Shown piece by piece: positions 1-5,276 of a DNA stretch of 7,137 bases. The notes below the pieces were generated by a model, which had not been told where the DNA came from, did no database searches, and saw nothing but the letters and a program-made list of their open reading frames with translations. The DNA is from Nitrososphaeraceae archaeon. Lineage in GTDB: Archaea; Thermoproteota; Nitrososphaeria; Nitrososphaerales; Nitrososphaeraceae. The DNA is taken from NCBI GenBank assembly GCA_030038695.1, contig JASHSN010000296.1:1-7137 (forward strand), written 5' to 3'. The first letter of the stretch is position 1, and each line of letters begins with the position of its first letter. The position numbers and the translations under genes were made by a program.

Positions 1-17
1 AAATTAATTTGACATAT

Positions 18-335
18 ATGCAATATCATAAGGCCGCGTTCCTAGGACATGAGAGGGCCAAGCGAGCTCAGATGAAATTATTTGAGTATGCAGGGTTTGC
101 GATGCTAACCTATACTATCAAGCAAAGCGGCAAAGGTTTTGAGCCGGTGGGTGAGGAAATGCTTGCTGGTAAAATGGCAAGAGGTGACGAAGCAATGTTA
201 TTTATCTGCGATAAGGACGGATATGCAAAAGCACAATCAAAACCATTGCCTATACAAAGATGTGAAGAAATTTATAGTAGGATGATAACAGACGGCATAC
301 CAGAAATTAGGGGTCCAATTAAGACCGTCACTTAA
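18..335 (+). CDS. Small conserved-looking protein of unknown function (possibly 5'-partial)
   Basis: I do not recognise this protein. From the ATG at 18 it is 105 residues, soluble, with no signal peptide or membrane span. It has a basic, helical N-terminus (HKAAFLGHERAKRAQMKLFE, about residues 5-24), an alternating hydrophobic/polar middle that looks like a small alpha/beta fold, and a C-terminus rich in Pro and Ile. The composition and even codon use look like a real gene. A TTG at 9 is an alternative start, and the frame stays open to the window edge, so the true start could lie outside. No Shine-Dalgarno site is visible, and any promoter would be off-window. It converges on pyrH, and the two stop codons overlap by 8 bp. 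Confidence that it is coding is fairly high; its function is unknown. Confidence 0.72.
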   Translation: MQYHKAAFLGHERAKRAQMKLFEYAGFAMLTYTIKQSGKGFEPVGEEMLAGKMARGDEAMLFICDKDGYAKAQSKPLPIQRCEEIYSRMITDGIPEIRGPIKTVT

Positions 336-1050
336 ATGTTGGCTCAACAACTATTTCAGTACCGACATGATACTTGAAGTCATTATTGACTGCGTGTTTG
401 ATGTTGCTGACATTTGATCGCAAAACCCAAGTTGGAATTCTTGATCGTTCTATTACTTTGAGGGCAACAATATCGATTAGTTCGTACTTTCCTGCCATTG
501 AACTCTCGCTTCCTAGAATTTCCATGCATTCTTTGATCGTAATTCTTTCGAATAATTTTGCGTTTCTGTTTTTTTTGGGATCTGAATCATAAATCCCATC
601 AACGTCGGTAGCGTTTAGAAACTTTGAAGCCTTTACTGTTTCGGCTATGAGTGCCGAAGTAGCATTTGTACTTTGTCCAGGATGTAGACCGCCTGCAATT
701 ACTATTTGACCACTCGCTGCTGCTATCGCTACTTCTTCAAGATTTTTTGGAACCTGAGAATAGACTTGCTCTCCTAATGCAGAAATTAATAATTTTGCGT
801 TCAAACGAGATACTTCAATTCCAATAATATCAAGATTGGCTTCGTCTGATCCAAGACTCCTTGCGATGTTAATGTAATGGCGAGCAATTTTTCCACCTCC
901 CGTTACCACTATCGGTTGAAATGTGTTACTGATTTCTAGTAACATCTTAGCATATCTTCTGATAGACTCCGCGTTAGTATTGGTAATATTGAATATGCTA
1001 CCGCTTAGTTTCATAACTATTCTTCTTTTGCCAATGGTGGAATTGTTCAT
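328..1050 (-). CDS. pyrH: UMP kinase, archaeal type (amino acid kinase family)
   Basis: The protein phosphorylates UMP to UDP with ATP, a cytoplasmic step of pyrimidine nucleotide synthesis. It has 240 residues, slightly longer than usual for the archaeal type because of a polar N-terminal extension before the first strand. Amino-acid-kinase signatures appear in order: MKLSGSIF (13-20) at the phosphate-binding N-terminus, TGGGKIAR (50-57), the GGLHPGQSTNATSA stretch (120-133) that contacts UMP, and NATDVDGIYDSDPKK (146-160), the nucleotide-binding loop typical of archaeal UMP kinases. The start at 1050 is supported by GAGGT 8 nt upstream; Met13 is an alternative start. It is the second gene of an operon, 6 bp after the HD phosphohydrolase gene, so co-transcription and translational coupling are likely. 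An 8-nt T run at 569-576 (plus strand) lies within it, but the frame is intact. Confidence 0.96.
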   Translation of the reverse strand: MNNSTIGKRRIVMKLSGSIFNITNTNAESIRRYAKMLLEISNTFQPIVVTGGGKIARHYINIARSLGSDEANLDIIGIEVSRLNAKLLISALGEQVYSQVPKNLEEVAIAAASGQIVIAGGLHPGQSTNATSALIAETVKASKFLNATDVDGIYDSDPKKNRNAKLFERITIKECMEILGSESSMAGKYELIDIVALKVIERSRIPTWVLRSNVSNIKHAVNNDFKYHVGTEIVVEPTFK

Positions 1051-1056
1051 AGCAAA

Positions 1057-2316
1057 TTACCTCTTCCTGTTTTTTTGGTACATGCTGTCTTCTTCGCCAA
1101 GAACCCTTCTAACAGATTGTTCCACCACTTCTCTATTTTTGAGTGTTGTATATACTCTTAACATGTCAAGAAAGCCAGTTACAGAATCAATGAGCGGAAT
1201 CTCTGAAATGGGCGTTTCATATGCCCCTTCCCTATCGACAAGCAAAATCGAACATATCTCTTTTTTAGTGGGTGTTAGAGGCATGGAGGAGGTTCTCGAT
1301 GCATCGACAAAAACAGAATTTTCTTCGACTCCAGCACTTTCTGCTATCTGTGATGCTAGGTCATGTAGTGCCCGTGCATCCATTTTCTTATACCTCTCAT
1401 CGTGCTTGTGTAAGAATTTTTCATAAACACATTTTAACAATCTTCTGTTTCTGTAATCAGTTATTAATCTAACTGCAACTTCGTTGGTATTAAGAGACTG
1501 TATTTTCTCAAGGGTTGAATCATCAGTAAGGTTTAGATAATTACTTAATGATGTGTCAGTTAAATTCAGCTGTTCATTAGCTAACCTCATCGAATGGAGA
1601 AGCATAACTTCGGCCGATCTAACAGTTTTATGGAAGTAGACTGCCTTGAACATTTCGTATCTAGAGATTAACATGGATTCGAATGAATATAGGGCAGATC
1701 TATTAATAGCTAGATGTGCATTCGAGACCACTTCAAACGAGCTTATTATCCTGTGATAGTCAATTTTGCCATATTCTGCTCCAGTGAACAACCCATCGCG
1801 AGGTAAATAATCCATGATATCTGACGATAGTGCGCCCACGATAATCTCGTTAAAGAATTTTATCTTCGATTCACCAAAGGATAACTTGCATACGCTATTT
1901 GAACTGTAACCATGCTTTTTTAGAATGTCGCTAATTTCTGTTTTGATGATAATTTTCTTGCCTAAGTCTTCGTGGCTCTGCTTGCATTTTACATCTAATA
2001 TTTCTTCAAATAAGTGTGAAAATGGTCCATGGCCTATATCATGGAGCAAAGCCGCCAATCGTAGCTCTTGAATACTATCTTTACTGAGATATCCCTTGGC
2101 AAGAAGAGTTTCAGCTGCATAGCCTGCAATATGCATAGTACCAAGTGAGTGTTCGAATCGTGAGTGTTGTGCACAGGGGTAAACTAGATGCGCACCAGAG
2201 AGCTGCTTTATTCTCCTTAAACGCTGAAACGCCGGAGTGTCTAAGACTTCTCTTTCGACATAGGTAAAAGGGATATATCTATGAATTGGATCAGTAATTT
2301 CTCCAACAAATTTCAT
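1057..2316 (-). CDS. HD-domain phosphohydrolase, SAMHD1/dNTPase-like
   Basis: This is a predicted metal-dependent nucleotide (probably dNTP) phosphohydrolase of 419 residues. The N-terminus DPIHRYIPFTYVEREVLDTP followed by FQRLRRIKQL is the usual opening of this family. Metal ligands can be assigned by comparison with SAMHD1: H56 in RFEHSLG, H92-D93 in LLHDIGHGPFSH, and D166 in DIMDYLPRD, which matches SAMHD1 D311 with Y170 at the Y315 position. All catalytic ligands are present, so it should be active. The helical C-terminal half (about 190-419) fits the family's oligomerisation region but is less conserved. The ATG at 2316 follows a TATA-like box, giving a very short leader. It is first in an operon with pyrH, so a role in nucleotide pool balance is a reasonable inference. 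The substrate cannot be told from sequence; some relatives act on other phosphoesters. Confidence 0.94.
   Translation of the reverse strand: MKFVGEITDPIHRYIPFTYVEREVLDTPAFQRLRRIKQLSGAHLVYPCAQHSRFEHSLGTMHIAGYAAETLLAKGYLSKDSIQELRLAALLHDIGHGPFSHLFEEILDVKCKQSHEDLGKKIIIKTEISDILKKHGYSSNSVCKLSFGESKIKFFNEIIVGALSSDIMDYLPRDGLFTGAEYGKIDYHRIISSFEVVSNAHLAINRSALYSFESMLISRYEMFKAVYFHKTVRSAEVMLLHSMRLANEQLNLTDTSLSNYLNLTDDSTLEKIQSLNTNEVAVRLITDYRNRRLLKCVYEKFLHKHDERYKKMDARALHDLASQIAESAGVEENSVFVDASRTSSMPLTPTKKEICSILLVDREGAYETPISEIPLIDSVTGFLDMLRVYTTLKNREVVEQSVRRVLGEEDSMYQKNRKR
1059..1063 (-). promoter_or_regulatory. Shine-Dalgarno site for pyrH
   Basis: The minus strand reads GAGGT, 8 nt before the pyrH ATG, and overlaps the TAA stop of the HD gene (1057-1059). 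Most other genes here appear leaderless, so this internal ribosome site fits a downstream operon cistron and supports the start at 1050. Confidence 0.7.
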
Positions 2317-2324
2317 AGCGCTAT
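2315..2324. repeat. Palindrome ATAGCGCTAT over the HD gene start
   Basis: A perfect 10-bp palindrome overlaps the HD gene ATG (2314-2316) and the predicted transcription start. A protein bound here would block the operon. It may be coincidental given its length. Confidence 0.4.
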
Positions 2325-2345
2325 TTGATTATTCGTGTACTGCAG

Positions 2346-2355
2346 AAAAATAAAT
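2346..2355 (-). promoter_or_regulatory. TATA-like box of the HD-pyrH operon
   Basis: The minus strand reads ATTTATTTTT, centred about 35 bp before the HD gene ATG. An archaeal start site about 25 bp downstream would leave a leader of roughly 9 nt with no Shine-Dalgarno site. A-T richness makes the call tentative. Confidence 0.4.
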
Positions 2356-2382
2356 CTAATGTATGCCAGAATTGTGAATATT

Positions 2383-2797
2383 TTAGTTCTGCTCAGGATT
2401 AGCATAGAGTCGTACATTTGGAGCAAAGAATTGGAGATCGTTATAAAAGTCATGCTCTCTCAATATATTTGCAAGTGCTGCAATTTCCGGTCTTTCAATA
2501 TTCTTTGCTTCCTCTTTTTCAGAAGTCGTTCATTTAAACTTGAGTGGTGCCTAAGAGGCACTCCTCCTTGAATCGCTCTTGATGAATATCCAAAATCTAT
2601 TAGCAATATAGGATTCAGGATTAAGGTCCATAGCTCGTCATTATAAGACTTGTCAACAATGACGTTATCTGCAAAACTCGCTCGAACACCATTGTCTTAT
2701 ATTGTATTCTATTGAAATTACTTGTTTTTCTTATCCTCAAAGATAACTCAATCAAACTAGCGATGCCGTGCTTTTTAGAGAAAAGATAAATATCCAA
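2383..2797 (-). pseudogene. Probable degraded gene of unrecognised family
   Basis: The 512-bp gap upstream of the HD gene contains protein-like minus-strand reading in two frames. From TTG 2797 to TAA 2621 is a 58-codon ORF with segments such as SKKHGIASLIELSLRIRK. A one-frame shift near 2630 leads to MDLNPESYIANRFWIFIKSD, then in-frame TAG (2551-2553) and TGA (2530-2532). After these comes a strongly protein-like stretch of 48 codons containing EKEEAKNIERPEIAALANIL and LREHDFYNDLQFFAPNVRLY, ending at TAA 2383. The high Glu, Lys, Arg and Leu content is unlike random AT-rich translation. The plus-strand ORF at 2335-2571 is its antisense shadow. I cannot name the family. Open stretches of 50-60 codons also arise by chance here, so confidence is moderate. 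Confidence 0.38.
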
Positions 2798-2828
2798 TTT
2801 TCAAGTCATGTCATCACATATCTTATTG

Positions 2829-3029
2829 TTATTCTCGGATTTTTTCTAGTCCAACACAACAATCTGCGCTCTTGATACATTCTGAACACAGGTTTAACTC
2901 GTCGTCTGTCTGAAGCGAGTCTCCACACAATGGACATTGCCTACCGGTATTTTCCTTGCCCTTGGGGATCAATATATCATTCGGCAATATACCTAGAAGA
3001 TGGAGGATTAAGCTATTTAACGATTTCAT
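2829..3029 (-). CDS. Small zinc-ribbon protein, function unknown
   Basis: This is a 66-residue soluble protein with two CxxC pairs, C32-P-L-C35 and C48-S-E-C51, separated by 12 residues. That spacing fits one zinc-ribbon knuckle pair binding a single zinc ion. A further C-C (58-59, in SADCCVGLEK) could add ligands. The N-terminal 25 residues form a hydrophobic amphipathic helix (MKSLNSLILHLLGILPNDIL) followed by a basic linker. Such tiny zinc ribbons often act as adaptor or nucleic-acid-binding domains, but nothing here fixes the role. The only good start is the ATG at 3029. The promoter is weak: a TATGTTAAAC element lies about 35 bp upstream. It stands alone between a degraded gene downstream and a gene-poor stretch upstream, on the same strand as its neighbours. 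Confidence 0.58.
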   Translation of the reverse strand: MKSLNSLILHLLGILPNDILIPKGKENTGRQCPLCGDSLQTDDELNLCSECIKSADCCVGLEKIRE

Positions 3030-3139
3030 AGTTGTCGAAAAAGACTGTTTTCATGAGTTTAACATATGCTACTATCTAGGAGTAGGGATGTTCTAATGTG
3101 ATGAACTGGTACCTATTAATGTCATCATTGCGTTCCTGT

Positions 3140-3312
3140 CTACATTAGATTAACTTTGCTCATATTCACAGTTACCCCTGCTTTAGAAATATATCCTAAA
3201 GCCCGATAGGCAATATTGAAACTTCTATCAGGTTTATAATTCAAATAGGATATTACCGCGTCGCATTGCCATAAATATTGACTTAATATCCCACAGATAA
3301 TTAGTGAACCCA
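3140..3312 (-). other. Open minus-strand frame with protein-like content, possible remnant or tiny gene
   Basis: Between an in-frame TGA and the TAG at 3140-3142 the minus strand is open for nearly 60 codons. It includes SYLNYKPDRSFNIAYRALGY and ISKAGVTVNMSKVNLM. The only usable start is TTG at 3244, giving 34 residues, preceded by an ATATTTAT box (3271-3280) about 31 bp upstream. It could be a tiny gene, a 3' remnant of a lost gene, or chance; AT-rich spacers this long produce such stretches. Confidence 0.2.
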
Positions 3313-3342
3313 GTGATGGTCAAATGGGTGAGCTCTTACATT

Positions 3343-3456
3343 CTAGTGGAAGGCAGGGCCGGCATGGCTTAACACTAAGAACAGAAAAATTCCCGCAACG
3401 ATAACTACTGCAGCGATCATTAGTAAATGTAATTTCTCCATTATGATGTGTGCCAT
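3343..3456 (-). CDS. 37-residue single-span membrane peptide
   Basis: This ORF encodes a 37-residue peptide with a short amphipathic N-terminus (MAHIIMEKLH), one membrane span of about 20 residues (roughly 11-30, rich in Val, Ile, Ala, Leu and Phe), and a short tail SHAGPAFH. A lone Glu-Lys pair before the span and an uncharged tail are the only orientation cues; two His residues flank the tail. The ATG lies 27 bp from the centre of a textbook TATA box (TTTATATAA), the spacing expected for leaderless archaeal mRNA, and this is the main reason to believe it is expressed. An internal Met6 is an alternative start. I do not recognise the family. It could be a small subunit of a membrane complex or a regulatory micropeptide; its neighbours give no help. 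Confidence 0.6.
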   Translation of the reverse strand: MAHIIMEKLHLLMIAAVVIVAGIFLFLVLSHAGPAFH

Positions 3457-3478
3457 TATACTCTCAGATTTGTGTACG

Positions 3479-3487
3479 TTATATAAA
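3479..3487 (-). promoter_or_regulatory. TATA box of the 37-residue membrane peptide gene
   Basis: The minus strand reads TTTATATAA, centred 27 bp before the ATG at 3456. This is the best TATA match in the window and implies transcription starting at or next to the ATG. Confidence 0.65.
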
Positions 3488-3528
3488 TTTCACGATTGAA
3501 AGCGCATTGAACACTAAATCAATGATGT

Positions 3529-3561
3529 ACGTATTACATAAATTGTTGTTGTGTAATACGT
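3529..3561. repeat. Inverted repeat, 10-bp perfect arms
   Basis: The arms are ACGTATTACA (3529-3538) and TGTAATACGT (3552-3561), with a 13-nt spacer. Inward pairing continues with a G-T wobble and two A-T pairs, so a transcript could form a 13-bp stem. It lies about 45-80 bp upstream of the TATA box at 3479-3487 and downstream of the degraded gene ending at 3673. It may be an operator or an RNA hairpin. No T run follows, so a terminator role is not supported. Confidence 0.6.
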
Positions 3562-3672
3562 TGGTAGGAAAGAACGTGCTTAAATGGTAGTGTACAAAGC
3601 ATCAATGAAAGAATTCTGACGCGTCCTTTATTTTACCGTCAATTATTTGCTACACGATACATCTGTCAGTGA

Positions 3673-4278
3673 CTAGAATCGATCTAGACGAATTGTCAAC
3701 ATGAAGTATGGCAAAACATCTTTTCTAGTCATGACCAGATCTATTTCAAGAATAGAAATGACGATGTCTACGTTCTTGTGTGCTACTCCATCTCTTGCTT
3801 TTTTTAGTTTTAGAATCTCGTTTTCATCTTTCTTGTCTCATAACCCTAATATGATAGGGTGCTTTGCGAGTTTATCTAAGTATTGTCTCTCAGTAACTAT
3901 CGAACCACATCTTGGCGTGCAGGAAAAGACCGGAATAATTCAGTTATGTAAATAATTGCATGTTGTTCGAGTATCCCCGCCAAATCTATAAGGCCTTGGT
4001 CACTCATGTTCAGTGCGTGGAGTCAAATGTCCTCTCATGAGTGTTAAAATATGTCGTTGGATAACATCCTGAAAAAAAGTGCTCATTAATTCCTGTTTTT
4101 TAAACTCTTTATTGTAATGCATACGGTCTAGGCAATCTACGCAAATAAAACATCGTGTCGTTTCAAGGTCTGTCTAAAGGCTGAATTAGACAATAGTAAA
4201 ATATTGTACTTTTGTTGAAACCAAAATCAAACTTGCTCAATGGAAATTCTCAATTAAATCAACGATCTCTTGGATCAT
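3673..4278 (-). pseudogene. Probable degraded gene of unrecognised family (Cys-rich, charged C-terminus)
   Basis: The minus strand reads as protein in pieces. A start MIQEIVDLIENFH at 4278 sits 31 bp after an ATAAATAT box (4306-4313) but hits TGA at 4237. From 4173 to 4000 the frame is open and includes RCFICVDCLDRMHYNKEFKK and MSTFFQDVIQRHILTLMRG. A one-frame shift through an 8-bp overlap gives MSDQGLIDLAGILEQHAIIY (4007-3897). The first frame then resumes with FSCTPRCGSIVTERQYLDKL, a TGA at 3838-3840, and a charged tail with KLKKARDGVAHKNVDIVISI, ending at TAG 3673. Cys pairs and a motif of the RxxxxH form are visible, but I cannot assign a family. The plus ORF at 3701-3955 is the antisense shadow. 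The composition is strongly protein-like; multiple stops and shifts indicate decay rather than one sequencing error. Confidence 0.45.
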
Positions 4279-4305
4279 AGCCGTGTATCAGTAATGTTGT
4301 TAACA

Positions 4306-4313
4306 ATATTTAT
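4306..4313. promoter_or_regulatory. Possible bidirectional TATA element
   Basis: ATATTTAT on plus and ATAAATAT on minus. In the minus direction it sits 31 bp before the ATG of the degraded gene at 4278. In the plus direction its predicted start, about 25 bp on, falls at 4334, exactly where a strong hairpin begins. This is based on spacing only. Confidence 0.35.
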
Positions 4314-4333
4314 CATACCGACCTGGAATTATC

Positions 4334-4460
4334 GATCGTCGGTGCTTCTCGTTTCGCTTGGAAGCGACGATTAGATCCGTCTTAGGAATCGTGTTTTGAG
4401 TGAGCATATGACGCTTTCACTGTTCACAGGGTAAGCAAACCGGTTCGTTTTGCTTACCAT
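4334..4460 (+). ncRNA. Candidate structured RNA with two hairpins
   Basis: This island has about 47% G+C by hand count (58 of 123 in 4335-4457) within clearly AT-richer spacer. Hairpin 1 pairs ATCGTC (4335-4340) and GCTTC (4344-4348) with GAAGC (4361-4365) and GACGAT (4366-4371), giving 11 pairs with a 3-nt bulge and a 12-nt loop. The same 3' arm can instead pair with the loop (TCGT 4349-4352 and CGCTT 4355-4359), so two exclusive folds exist. Hairpin 2 pairs GTAAGCAAA (4431-4439) with TTTGCTTAC (4449-4457). No ORF of note fits. The strand is inferred from the TATA element at 4306-4313; a minus-strand 3' UTR of the UBP gene is the alternative. No known RNA family was recognised. Confidence 0.35.
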
Positions 4461-4508
4461 ATCGATTCTCGACGTACACATATTGATATCTTTATTACAT
4501 AGCAACCA

Positions 4509-4742
4509 TTAAACCATCGTGTCGTCTATATAGCACCATCGCCAATCTTCACCAGGTTCAAAAGATCTTATGACTGGATGTCTAGTTGCTTTGAAATGTT
4601 TTGTCGCATGTTTATTAGGAGAAGAATCACAACACCCTACATGACCACATGTCAAACATAAACGCAAATGTACCCAACCCGAACCCATTTTCAGACATTC
4701 TTCACAACCATTCGGTGTTTTTGCTATTATATCTTGATTCAC
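4509..4742 (-). CDS. UBP-type zinc finger protein (zf-UBP)
   Basis: This is a 77-residue stand-alone UBP zinc finger, the domain that in eukaryotic deubiquitinases and HDAC6 binds the free C-terminus of ubiquitin. Visible ligands are C13 and C16 (GCEEC), C29 and C32 (CLTCGHVGCC), C37-C38, and H45, H49 and H55 (NKHATKHFKATRHP). The end, EPGEDWRWCYID, carries the aromatic pocket residues usual in the family. It is full length for a single-domain prokaryotic member. The likely start is GTG at 4742: no ATG lies between it and the upstream in-frame stop, and a TTTAAA box sits about 24 bp before it, so it appears leaderless. It is alone on its strand, with no ubiquitin-like, E1, E2 or protease gene nearby. 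Its ligand in this organism is unknown; binding a C-terminal Gly-Gly-type tail is an inference. Confidence 0.92.
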   Translation of the reverse strand: MNQDIIAKTPNGCEECLKMGSGWVHLRLCLTCGHVGCCDSSPNKHATKHFKATRHPVIRSFEPGEDWRWCYIDDTMV

Positions 4743-4760
4743 TTGCTGAAGATGAGAATC

Positions 4761-4770
4761 TTTAAATTTT
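4761..4770 (-). promoter_or_regulatory. TATA box of the UBP zinc finger gene
   Basis: The minus strand reads AAAATTTAAA, centred about 24 bp before the GTG at 4742. This spacing supports GTG as a leaderless start. Confidence 0.5.
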
Positions 4771-5248
4771 CACACCAATGATTATATGTTAAGTTCTTGT
4801 AGAAGAAGGTTCTGTTTGTCAAGTCTTGTGTAAGATAGGATTGAAGAGATCATGTTCGGCTCCCAATATCAACAACAAATGTAATAGAGCAACTGCATAA
4901 CAGCAGTGAAAAGAGTGTGTGCTGCGTTTACATTGTAATATAATATTCCACTAGTTATTTATACGTGATGATACTTCTATACTATTATTTAGATATAGTA
5001 GTATTATGTGTAAACTTCTCGTACCATTATGTACGCGAAAATTATCCTTGTTATAGATACTATACGTGATTTCTCCAAGGGTGCTTATCTGACCATACAA
5101 CGATAATGTTGCTAAGATATTGGCCACAATTGATGGACTATATTCACTTTCATTTTATATGATATGTGATCTCTTACCTGCTGTTTTATGTGGGACCGTA
5201 GACAAAAAGAACTTTAATCGGAACCTGGCAGAAATCAATTTTAAGAAC
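4771..5248. other. AT-rich spacer without a supportable gene
   Basis: All frames are broken; the longest readings are 20-35 codons with low-complexity Tyr, Ile and Leu content. A minus 23-residue ORF (4851-4853 start) and a plus Tyr-rich ORF from 4968 were seen, but nothing supports them. There is an imperfect hairpin around 4979-5004 (ATACTATTAT against ATAGTAGTAT) and two copies of TATACGTGAT near 4960 and 5061. It separates divergent transcription units (UBP gene leftward, coiled-coil gene rightward), so upstream regulatory sites may lie here. Confidence 0.5.
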
Positions 5249-5256
5249 TTATTTTC
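5249..5256 (+). promoter_or_regulatory. TATA-like box of the coiled-coil gene
   Basis: TTATTTTC is centred about 25 bp before the ATG at 5277, consistent with a leaderless transcript. No Shine-Dalgarno site precedes the ATG. A second AT-rich element (ATTTTAAGAA, 5238-5247) is an alternative. Confidence 0.4.
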
Positions 5257-5276
5257 CTCTATTTTGTATACAAGAT

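Noticed and set aside
374..1472. Plus-strand ORFs at 374-592, 923-1426 and 1272-1472
   Set aside because: They lie antisense to pyrH and the HD gene, whose conserved motifs fix the true frame; their Ser/Leu/Phe-rich text is typical of antisense translation.
2151..2159. GTTCGAATC, a perfect tRNA T-loop sequence
   Set aside because: It encodes part of the conserved RFEHSLG metal-binding motif on the minus strand, and no flanking cloverleaf arms are present.
2547..2561. Short hairpin GTGCCT-aag-AGGCAC
   Set aside because: Only 6 bp with a 3-nt loop and no T run; it lies inside the degraded gene and needs no separate function.
2335..2571. Plus-strand 78-codon ORF with GTG start
   Set aside because: Cys, Phe and Ile-rich shadow of the better minus-strand reading; no promoter and no recognisable motif.
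2563..2572. Strong Shine-Dalgarno-like AAGGAGGAGT on the minus strand
   Set aside because: No start codon with an open frame follows at a suitable distance.
3701..3955. Plus-strand 84-codon ORF
   Set aside because: Ser and Phe-rich antisense shadow of the charged minus-strand frame of the degraded gene.
4965..4971. GTGATGA, a C-box match for a C/D box guide RNA (also at 3098-3104)
   Set aside because: No D box (CTGA) occurs at the right distance after either site.
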